Source: Clostridiales bacterium (GTDB taxonomy: Bacteria > Bacillota > Clostridia > Christensenellales > UBA3700). From it: a DNA stretch of 5,659 nucleotides. The stretch is from contig JAAVHQ010000032.1 of NCBI GenBank assembly GCA_014799645.1, positions 1 through 5,659 of the forward strand, in the 5' to 3' direction. Under the pieces are notes generated by a model that saw only the letters and a program-made list of their open reading frames with translations, did no database searches and was not told where the DNA came from. Below, one piece after another: positions 1-4,116 of the stretch. Numbering within the stretch: position 1 is the first letter of the stretch; each line of letters opens with the position of its first letter. The position numbers and the translations under genes are program-made.

Positions 1-61
1 ACACAATAATCAATATAGACAGCGCAATATACCCCTTTAATTTCCTTTTTCGTATATCCAT
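1..61 (-). CDS. N-terminus of an unidentified membrane-anchored or secreted protein (partial)
   Basis: Only the first 20 codons are inside the window; the gene continues past the left edge. Reading leftward from ATG at 61-59 gives MDIRKRKLKGYIALSILIIV. This is a short basic N-terminus (R4, K5, R6, K7, K9) followed by an uninterrupted hydrophobic run from Y11, the usual start of a signal peptide or signal anchor. A GAGG ribosome binding site lies at 70-67, with 5 nt to the ATG, which supports both the start and the strand. A candidate promoter is at 199-171 and a 26-bp palindrome lies between promoter and start, so the gene may be controlled through that site. The product cannot be named from 20 residues. 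Start and export signal are well supported; everything else is unknown. Confidence 0.72.
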   Translation of the reverse strand, partial: MDIRKRKLKGYIALSILIIV

Positions 62-66
62 TTTTA

Positions 67-70
67 CCTC
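67..70 (-). promoter_or_regulatory. Ribosome binding site of the left-edge gene
   Basis: GAGG on the minus strand sits 5 nt before the ATG at 61-59, within an A-rich stretch. It is the main argument that this short edge fragment is a real gene start. Confidence 0.7.
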
Positions 71-93
71 TTTTTTACTCGATTTTTCGTCTA

Positions 94-119
94 GTCAGGA
101 AAAGTATACATTTCCTGAC
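94..119. promoter_or_regulatory. 26-bp near-perfect palindrome, candidate operator
   Basis: The arms GTCAGGAAA (94-102) and TTTCCTGAC (111-119) are exact reverse complements and enclose a GTATAC palindrome (104-109). Only the 103/110 A-A pair breaks the symmetry. A long, symmetric, odd-composition site 33 bp before the start codon of the left-edge gene is typical of a dimeric repressor operator. If transcription begins near 164 it would also be transcribed into a leader hairpin, so an RNA role is possible. I do not recognise it as a consensus of a named regulator. Confidence 0.65.
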
Positions 120-168
120 CGAAGAATTTCGACACCGAAATATCAAAATTCTCGATAATTAGACATAT

Positions 169-188
169 ATATCATAACATATCATAAT
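169..188. repeat. 10-bp tandem repeat over the minus-strand -10 region
   Basis: ATATCATAA occurs at 169-177 and again at 179-187, a period of 10 bp or about one helical turn. The first copy contains the minus-strand -10 hexamer TATGAT (176-171). It may be a chance product of AT-richness or a phased binding site. Confidence 0.4.
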
Positions 189-199
189 TTTTTATTCAA
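171..199 (-). promoter_or_regulatory. Candidate sigma-A promoter for the left-edge gene
   Basis: On the minus strand the -35 is TTGAAT (199-194), the spacer is 17 bp (193-177), and the -10 is TATGAT (176-171). Transcription would begin near 164, giving a leader of about 100 nt that includes the 94-119 palindrome. Both hexamers deviate by one or two bases from consensus, and the surroundings are AT-rich, which raises the chance-match rate. Confidence 0.5.
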
Positions 200-208
200 G
201 TGGTTTTA

Positions 209-227
209 GTCAGGAAATGTATACTTT
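209..227 (+). promoter_or_regulatory. Second copy of the operator-like motif
   Basis: GTCAGGAAATGTATACTTT on the plus strand is identical over all 19 bases to the minus strand of the 94-119 palindrome (119 down to 101). The right half here decays after TTT, so this copy is an imperfect palindrome retaining GTATAC. It lies between the minus-strand -35 at 194-199 and a possible plus-strand -35 at 240-245. Centre to centre the two copies are 115 bp apart, close to eleven helical turns, which would suit cooperative binding with looping. Confidence 0.6.
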
Positions 228-239
228 ATTTGGAAGATT

Positions 240-267
240 TTGACTTTTTTTGAATATTTTTTATATT
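240..267 (+). promoter_or_regulatory. Possible distal promoter toward dgt
   Basis: TTGACT (240-245), a 16-bp spacer and TATATT (262-267) form a fair sigma-A match. Its transcript would read through the fold-back element at 301-437 before reaching dgt, giving a leader of about 200 nt. The region is extremely AT-rich, so the -10 could be fortuitous; the proximal promoter at 440-468 is better. Confidence 0.35.
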
Positions 268-300
268 TTTCGACAAAATATTATTTTAAGTAATACAAAT

Positions 301-437
301 TAGTAGCGAGCGCGGAGAGTGGCGCAGATTTTGGCTTAGCCAGAGCGACCGAGTGGTGAGCGTACTTCCCGTACGTGACCCCGAGAGTCGACTCGCAGAT
401 CAGTCAAAATGTGTGCCGCTATACGCACTCGCTACTA
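301..437. repeat. GC-rich fold-back element with 14-bp terminal inverted repeats (MITE- or REP-like)
   Basis: The left end TAGTAGCGAGCGCG (301-314) matches the reverse complement of the right end (424-437) at 13 of 14 bases. Further inward, GGCGCA (321-326) pairs with TGTGCC (412-417) through one G-U. ATTTTGGCT (328-336) pairs with AGTCAAAAT (402-410), also with one G-U. The centre contains a CGTAC-ttccc-GTACG hairpin (361-375) and the 10-bp palindrome GAGTCGACTC (385-394). Both ends begin with TA, compatible with insertion at a TA dinucleotide, as in IS630/Tc1-like miniature elements. It is 57 percent GC by count inside very AT-rich DNA, with no ORF. A structured RNA in the dgt leader is the main alternative. 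Confidence 0.6.
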
Positions 438-439
438 TC

Positions 440-468
440 TTGACTTTTTAATATTGATATAATATAAT
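440..468 (+). promoter_or_regulatory. Proximal dgt promoter, probably producing a leaderless mRNA
   Basis: TTGACT (440-445), exactly 17 bp, then TATAAT (463-468) is an almost perfect sigma-A promoter. The -10 ends only 6 nt before the ATG at 475, so initiation 6 to 8 nt downstream falls on or next to the start codon. An overlapping extended -10 (TG at 455-456, TATAAT at 458-463) would give a leader of only about 5 nt. No SD-like sequence exists between the promoter and the start. Confidence 0.75.
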
Positions 469-474
469 ATAACT

Positions 475-1479
475 ATGGATAACGTAAGACAGCATATTTG
501 CGACATAGAAAAAATGACACTTTCCCCTTACGCTACGCTTTCGGCGAACACCAAAGGACGCGAACGCGATTGCGAGCCGTGCGAACTTCGCAGTGAATTT
601 CAGCGCGATAGGGACAAAATTTTGCATTGCAAATCTTTTAGACGGTTAAAGCACAAGACGCAAGTCTTTCTATCCCCCGAGGGCGACCATTACCGCACTC
701 GACTTACGCACACCTTGGAAGTATCTCAAATCGGTCGCACGATAGCGCGCGCATTGCGACTTAACGAAGATCTTGTCGAAGCCATTGCGCTCGGTCACGA
801 TTTGGGACATACCCCATTCGGACACGCAGGCGAAAGACAACTTAACGAACTTGTCGAAGGCGGTTTCTCTCACTCATTGCAAAGTCGACGCGTTGTCGAA
901 CTTCTCGAAAACAATGGCAAAGGGCTCAACCTCACTTTTGAGGTAAGAGACGGCATTGCCAATCACAAATACAACGACCACCCTGCTACGCTAGAAGGTG
1001 AAATCGTAAAGTTTGCCGATAGATTCGCATACATCAATCACGACATTGAAGACGCCATTAGAGGCGACGTGATTTCCAATAGCGACTTACCCAAAGACTG
1101 CATTGAAGTCTTGGGCAAGAGCAAGTCGGAAAGAATAAACAATCTTATTTTGGATATGGTAAAGACGAGTTGGAATCGCCCCGCAATCGAGCAATCTCCC
1201 GACTTCAAGAAAGCGACGGAAAAACTGCACCAGTTTATGTTCGACCGCGTATATCTCAACTCCAAAGCCAAAAGTCAAGAAGTCAAGGCAACAAAAATGA
1301 TAGTACTCATTTTTGAATACTATTTGGGCAATCTCGATAAACTTCCCGACTTCTACAAAACGTTACTCAACGACTACCCTGCGGACAGAGTCGTCTGCGA
1401 CTATATCTCATCCTTTACCGATAGATATTGCGTAAGAGTATTTTCAGAGCTTTTCGTTCCCGATGGTTGGGGACTTTGA
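475..1479 (+). CDS. dgt: Deoxyguanosinetriphosphate triphosphohydrolase-like protein (HD superfamily)
   Basis: This family hydrolyses dNTPs, typically dGTP, to the deoxynucleoside and triphosphate in the cytoplasm, trimming dNTP pools. The 334 residues match the usual length of dGTPase-like proteins. The N-terminal signature FQRDRDKI (42-49) and SFRRLKHKTQVF (54-65) is followed by the HD metal site: H79 in RLTHTLEV, H108-D109 in GHDLGHTPFGHAGE, and D182 in FADRFAYINHD; H112 and H117 are also kept. The all-helical C-terminus is intact, so the enzyme looks active, although its substrate range within the family cannot be read from sequence. Start at 475 is chosen because family members begin about 16 residues before the SPYA motif (17-20), as here; there is no SD, and the promoter abuts the ATG. 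In many clostridia dgt precedes dnaG and rpoD, but here it stands alone and ends at a terminator. Three in-frame stops (TAA TAG TGA, 1489-1497) follow the TGA. Confidence 0.95.
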   Translation: MDNVRQHICDIEKMTLSPYATLSANTKGRERDCEPCELRSEFQRDRDKILHCKSFRRLKHKTQVFLSPEGDHYRTRLTHTLEVSQIGRTIARALRLNEDLVEAIALGHDLGHTPFGHAGERQLNELVEGGFSHSLQSRRVVELLENNGKGLNLTFEVRDGIANHKYNDHPATLEGEIVKFADRFAYINHDIEDAIRGDVISNSDLPKDCIEVLGKSKSERINNLILDMVKTSWNRPAIEQSPDFKKATEKLHQFMFDRVYLNSKAKSQEVKATKMIVLIFEYYLGNLDKLPDFYKTLLNDYPADRVVCDYISSFTDRYCVRVFSELFVPDGWGL

Positions 1480-1489
1480 GGTAATAAGT

Positions 1490-1512
1490 AATAGTGAAAA
1501 GTGAAGAAGTAA
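1490..1512 (+). repeat. 23-nt 3'-end repeat, copy 1
   Basis: These 23 bases, beginning AATAGTGAAAAGTGAAG, are the exact reverse complement of 4094-4116. Here they lie between the dgt stop and its terminator hairpin. The sequence is purine-only apart from the T residues and contains several stop codons in the dgt frame. It is probably one member of a dispersed intergenic repeat. Confidence 0.7.
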
Positions 1513-1543
1513 AAGCGACTGAAATTCTCAGTCGCTTTCTTTT
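1512..1543. terminator. Rho-independent terminator shared by dgt and the CDF operon
   Basis: An 11-bp perfect stem (AAAGCGACTGA, 1512-1522, with TCAGTCGCTTT, 1528-1538) closes a 5-nt AATTC loop. On the plus strand it is followed by a T-rich tract, and on the minus strand by TTTTACTTC, so it can serve both directions. The right arm is also coding: the TGA stop of the CDF gene (1530-1528) and its last two sense codons lie inside the stem. Confidence 0.85.
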
Positions 1544-2433
1544 GAACTATAAGGGTTTACGTGAATTACTATATGCCTGACATCCTTAAAAGTCGCCTCG
1601 ATATTATCGTGCACTCTTTGCGCGATTGCGTGCGCCTCGACAATATTGAGCGTAGCGTCGACTGCGATTTCCGCCTCGACGTAGATAATCGAGCCTGACA
1701 TCCTCGTTTTTAGCAAATCTATATTTTTTACGTCTTCATCGTCATTGATAGTCTTGTAGATTTGAGAATAGAGTTCGTCGGACGCGGCATGGTCGGTAAG
1801 TTGCCTCAACACGACTTTGACGATATCGTACGACACTTTGACTATCAACAGCGCGATAAGCACGGTAGCTATACCTTCAAGCACGTATACTCCGAGGATT
1901 GCGCCGAGAATTCCCACTCCGCCCGCGATTGAAGAAAAAGCGTCCGAGCGGTGATGCCATGCGTCGGCTTTCAATGCTTGCGAGTCAAGACGTTTTGCAT
2001 AATATATTGTATACCAATACATACCCTCTTTGACGGCAATCGACACGACGGCGGCGGCAAGCGCGAAGTACGACGGCTTGACAAATTCACCTTTCGTTGC
2101 GTCGATTATGCTCTTCACTCCGGCATAGCCGAGCATCAAAGCGGTCGCAAAAAGCATCATTGCAAGGATTATTGACGCAATGCTTTCAAATCTATCGTGA
2201 CCGTAGTTGTGGTCCTTATCCTCGTTTTTTACTGCTATTCTCGCGCCGATAAGCACGATAATCGTCGAAGCGACGTCGCTTGACGAATGGACCGCGTCGG
2301 AAATCATTGCGGTAGAGTTACCCAAAAAGCCTGCGAGGAATTTTCCAAGCGCAAGCAATAAATTGACGACGATAGTGACGATTGCCACTTTGTTTATCGT
2401 CTTGATAGCATTTTGTTTGTCGATTACTTTCAT
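1528..2433 (-). CDS. Cation diffusion facilitator family transporter, probably Zn2+ efflux
   Basis: CDF proteins are membrane proton antiporters that export divalent metals as homodimers. The 301 residues fit the family: hydrophobic segments near 14-36, 40-64, 84-105, 120-140, 165-185 and 187-207, then a cytoplasmic ferredoxin-like domain (about 210-295). The transport site is visible as H49 and D53 in SDAVHSSSD (TM2) and H160 and D164 in ADAWHHRSD (TM5). A His-Asp-His-Asp site is associated in the family with zinc, whereas manganese exporters tend to carry Asp at all four positions. The conserved YGHDRFES loop (77-84) is intact. The start lies 3 nt after the stop of the upstream 235-aa gene, in the same frame, without an SD, so translation is probably coupled. 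Family assignment is secure; metal specificity is inferred. Confidence 0.93.
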   Translation of the reverse strand: MKVIDKQNAIKTINKVAIVTIVVNLLLALGKFLAGFLGNSTAMISDAVHSSSDVASTIIVLIGARIAVKNEDKDHNYGHDRFESIASIILAMMLFATALMLGYAGVKSIIDATKGEFVKPSYFALAAAVVSIAVKEGMYWYTIYYAKRLDSQALKADAWHHRSDAFSSIAGGVGILGAILGVYVLEGIATVLIALLIVKVSYDIVKVVLRQLTDHAASDELYSQIYKTINDDEDVKNIDLLKTRMSGSIIYVEAEIAVDATLNIVEAHAIAQRVHDNIEATFKDVRHIVIHVNPYSSKESD

Positions 2434-2436
2434 ATA

Positions 2437-3144
2437 CTAAATCAACGCAAAGTCTTCCAAAATCTTCTTTACCTCGCGCATATACGATTGCACGGGACGG
2501 TATTTTTTTATTACCGCGTCAAGTCCTATCCACATGGCTTTTATCATCTTTACTTTTGATAGTTCAAATGAATAATTGAGTCCGTCGAGAAGAGTGAGCC
2601 AAGCGTCTTTGCTCTCGTCCGAAAGATTCGGGTCTGCTTCGACGATACGCATCATCTTGTTTACGTAAGGCGTGGCGTTTTCTTTGACAAGATTGTCGAT
2701 AGGCTTTTCTTCGACCGCCTCAACGACCTTTTCTTTATAGTCCACCACTCCGCCGAACGCTCTTGCGTACGCTACCAACACCGTATTGCAAAATTGCTGA
2801 TAGCACGCGCCGTAGTCGTCGTACTTATAGTTTCTGCGCAAAAATCTGTCAATGTCGACGTTGTTGCGGTCGAAATCAAACAACAGCGCGGTTATGACCG
2901 ACACGACTGCCATCGGATCGGACGGGATATTGACGCCGTTCTCGCCGAACAACTTCGCGTATTCCTCTCTAAATCTTATGCTTGAATTACACTTTTCGAC
3001 ATAATTGTAAAGACAAGGCGTGTTGGCAATAAACCTCAAAAGATTCTTGATAGCCGTCGTCGACAGTATGTACGTCGACCTCGCCATTTCGTCGCAGTAG
3101 TCCAAAAAAATGTTGTACGCTTTTTGCGGTGATAACTCAACCAT
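2437..3144 (-). CDS. Uncharacterised 235-aa helical protein, first gene of the CDF operon
   Basis: I do not recognise this family. The sequence is predicted by eye to be mostly helical and soluble, with no signal peptide and no convincing membrane segment. Notable stretches are an N-terminal helix (YNIFLDYCDEM, 10-20), an aromatic patch around residues 105-118 (RRNYKYDDYGACYQQF), a short acidic linker (VVEAVEEKP), and a basic C-terminal helix (KKYRPVQSYMREVKKILEDF). Cysteines are scattered rather than in CxxC pairs, so there is no obvious metal site. The gene has its own strong promoter (3210-3182) and an SD (GGAG, 3156-3153) 8 nt before ATG, which fixes the start. It is followed immediately by the CDF gene, so co-expression is clear, but a role in metal handling is only guilt by association. 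Coding status is well supported; function is unknown. Confidence 0.85.
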   Translation of the reverse strand: MVELSPQKAYNIFLDYCDEMARSTYILSTTAIKNLLRFIANTPCLYNYVEKCNSSIRFREEYAKLFGENGVNIPSDPMAVVSVITALLFDFDRNNVDIDRFLRRNYKYDDYGACYQQFCNTVLVAYARAFGGVVDYKEKVVEAVEEKPIDNLVKENATPYVNKMMRIVEADPNLSDESKDAWLTLLDGLNYSFELSKVKMIKAMWIGLDAVIKKYRPVQSYMREVKKILEDFALI

Positions 3145-3152
3145 AGTATTTT

Positions 3153-3156
3153 CTCC
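3153..3156 (-). promoter_or_regulatory. Ribosome binding site of the 235-aa gene
   Basis: GGAG on the minus strand, 8 nt before the ATG at 3144-3142, supports that start. Confidence 0.75.
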
Positions 3157-3181
3157 AAAGTAAAATTGTGTGCTTTTCTTT

Positions 3182-3210
3182 ATTATACATTAACCGCGGC
3201 AAAATATCAA
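3182..3210 (-). promoter_or_regulatory. Sigma-A promoter of the 235-aa/CDF operon
   Basis: On the minus strand, TTGATA (3210-3205), a 17-bp spacer and a perfect TATAAT (3187-3182) are found. Initiation near 3175 gives a leader of about 30 nt containing the SD. It is back to back with the HPr-like promoter, with 35 bp between the two -35 hexamers. Confidence 0.85.
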
Positions 3211-3229
3211 GCGTGTAATAAATTAAAAA

Positions 3230-3272
3230 TATATATCAAAGTCGCTTGAAAAAAAGCGTATATTGATATATA
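3230..3272. promoter_or_regulatory. Nested inverted repeats over the divergent promoter, candidate operator
   Basis: TATATATCAA (3230-3239) and TTGATATATA (3263-3272) are perfect 10-bp inverted repeats. Within them CGCTT (3243-3247) and AAGCG (3254-3258) form a second inverted repeat with almost the same centre. The inner arm overlaps the plus-strand -35 and the outer right arm overlaps its -10, so a bound protein would block that promoter. The outer arms are AT-rich and could be chance. Confidence 0.4.
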
Positions 3273-3274
3273 AT
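3246..3274 (+). promoter_or_regulatory. Sigma-A promoter of the HPr-like/DUF4364 operon
   Basis: TTGAAA (3246-3251), a 17-bp spacer and a perfect TATAAT (3269-3274). Initiation near 3281 leaves a leader of about 26 nt containing the SD. Confidence 0.87.
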
Positions 3275-3296
3275 AATTATACTTTCGTTAAATTTT

Positions 3297-3301
3297 AGGA
3301 G
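3297..3301 (+). promoter_or_regulatory. Ribosome binding site of the HPr-like gene
   Basis: AGGAG with 5 nt to the ATG at 3307; it fixes the start of a very short gene. Confidence 0.85.
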
Positions 3302-3306
3302 TTTGT

Positions 3307-3537
3307 ATGAAATCTATTACTTTGTTGCTCAACACTACCGAAAGCGTTAAGTCGTTCGTAAACATAATATCGCAATTTGATTTCGATATGGATTTGAGAT
3401 GCGGAAGATATGTCGTAGACGCAAAATCTATCCTCGGCATTTTCTCTTTGGACCTCAACCGCCCCGTCGTACTCGAAGTACACAATGAAGATTGTGACGA
3501 ACTTATCAAGAGCATTTCCAAGTATATTCATCAATAA
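3307..3537 (+). CDS. HPr-like (Crh-like) protein lacking the phosphocarrier histidine
   Basis: HPr relays phosphate in the sugar phosphotransferase system through His15 and is regulated through Ser46. This 76-residue protein aligns by eye with HPr through GRYVVDAKSILGIFSLDL (33-50), matching the HPr segment with the KSIMG motif; S41 corresponds to Ser46. The His15 region is absent: where HPr has HARPA this protein reads TESVK (11-15), so neither the histidine nor the arginine remains. It therefore cannot be a PTS phosphocarrier of the usual kind. Bacillus Crh is a known precedent for an HPr paralogue without His15 that keeps Ser46 for HPr kinase and CcpA signalling, although Crh retains the neighbouring arginine. 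The gene has its own strong promoter and SD and lies 5 nt before a DUF4364 gene. A structural or regulatory role is inferred. Confidence 0.8.
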   Translation: MKSITLLLNTTESVKSFVNIISQFDFDMDLRCGRYVVDAKSILGIFSLDLNRPVVLEVHNEDCDELIKSISKYIHQ

Positions 3538-3542
3538 TTTTT

Positions 3543-4061
3543 ATGCTAGAATCAAGTAAACTTAACAAGCTTATTCTGCTCTACGCGCTCGACAAAATGG
3601 AAATCGGCTTGCAAGAGGACGTAATCATGGATATGGTTACGGACAATAAATGGCTCGAATATATGGATTGCAGAGTTGCATTGACGGATCTTATCAAAAA
3701 TAATATGATTACCAACGTGGCTACCAAAAGCCGCAATCCTCGTTATGCAATCACGTCCGATTCACGCGAGGGACTAAAACATTATTACGTTGAAATTCCG
3801 TCGTCTTTGCGAGAAGACATTTCCAACGTAATCAAACTCAACAAGATTAAGTATAGAAAAAAACAAGACTATTTTTCCGACTATTACAAAAACTCCGACG
3901 GCACGTATACCGTCGTACTGAAAATCGAAAGCACGAGCACTCCCCTTATGGATCTTAAACTTGTCGTTCAAAATCAACAAAAAGCCAAATGGATCAACAA
4001 AAATTGGGGCGACAAGGCTTCTACAGTATATGAATTTATTTTAGAGAATTTAATAGATTAA
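3543..4061 (+). CDS. DUF4364 family protein, predicted winged-helix DNA-binding protein
   Basis: The 172 residues match DUF4364 proteins in length and layout. The N-terminal NKLILLYALDKMEIGLQED begins a winged-helix region: helices near 7-32, a second part around EYMDCRVALTDLIKNNMI (39-56), and a wing-like RYAITSDSREGLKHY (67-81). After this come IPSSLREDI (85-93), the basic KYRKKQDYF (102-110), and a C-terminal alpha/beta region with YTVVLKIESTSTPLMDLKLVV and the family-like end AKWINKNWGDKASTVYEFILENLID. The molecular function of the family is, to my knowledge, not established; DNA binding is inferred from the fold. The gene starts 5 nt after the HPr-like stop with no SD, suggesting translational coupling and a functional pairing. 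It ends directly at a strong terminator. Confidence 0.85.
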   Translation: MLESSKLNKLILLYALDKMEIGLQEDVIMDMVTDNKWLEYMDCRVALTDLIKNNMITNVATKSRNPRYAITSDSREGLKHYYVEIPSSLREDISNVIKLNKIKYRKKQDYFSDYYKNSDGTYTVVLKIESTSTPLMDLKLVVQNQQKAKWINKNWGDKASTVYEFILENLID

Positions 4062-4088
4062 AAAGGCAAGCGATTCGCTTGCCTTTTT
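4060..4088. terminator. Strong bidirectional Rho-independent terminator
   Basis: GGCAAGCG (4065-4072) pairs with CGCTTGCC (4076-4083) around a 3-nt ATT loop. The stem is extended by five A-T pairs, so there is a T5 run on the plus strand and, because of the A-run at 4060-4064, a T-run on the minus strand too. It overlaps the TAA of the DUF4364 gene and lies 23 nt past the stop of the convergent large minus-strand gene, serving both. Confidence 0.92.
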
Positions 4089-4093
4089 ACTTA

Positions 4094-4116
4094 TTACTTC
4101 TTCACTTTTCACTATT
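4094..4116 (-). repeat. 23-nt 3'-end repeat, copy 2
   Basis: This is the exact reverse complement of 1490-1512. Read on the minus strand it follows the last codons of the large coiled-coil gene, supplies its TAG stop plus a second in-frame TGA, and precedes the terminator hairpin. The order (gene, repeat, hairpin) is the same as at the dgt end. Confidence 0.7.

Larger units (their letters stand above)
62..474. other. 413-bp divergent intergenic region, regulatory
   Basis: No credible gene lies between the left-edge gene and dgt. From left to right the region holds an SD, a 26-bp palindrome (94-119), a minus-strand promoter (171-199) overlapping a 10-bp tandem repeat, a second copy of the palindrome half-motif (209-227), a possible plus-strand promoter (240-267), a GC-rich fold-back element (301-437) and the proximal dgt promoter (440-468). 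Base composition changes sharply: 8 of 60 bases are G or C at 241-300, against 78 of 137 in the fold-back element. Confidence 0.8.

Noticed and set aside
94..227. A CRISPR-like or phage attachment pair in the repeated 19-bp motif.
   Set aside because: There are only two copies, in opposite orientation, with no regular spacer and no integrase. Two operators fit better.
301..437. A tRNA gene or a known riboswitch class in the GC-rich element.
   Set aside because: No T-loop, anticodon arm or CCA-like end fits, and I see no conserved core of a riboswitch I know. The terminal inverted repeats explain the structure better.
475..1479. dgt as an antiphage dNTP-depletion gene.
   Set aside because: Some dGTPases are antiviral, but this one has the ordinary housekeeping dGTPase-like signature, and no defence gene, integrase or other mobile marker lies beside it.
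2437..3144. A metal-sensing role for the 235-aa protein because it precedes a zinc exporter.
   Set aside because: It has no recognisable DNA-binding motif and no clustered Cys/His ligands; position alone is not enough.
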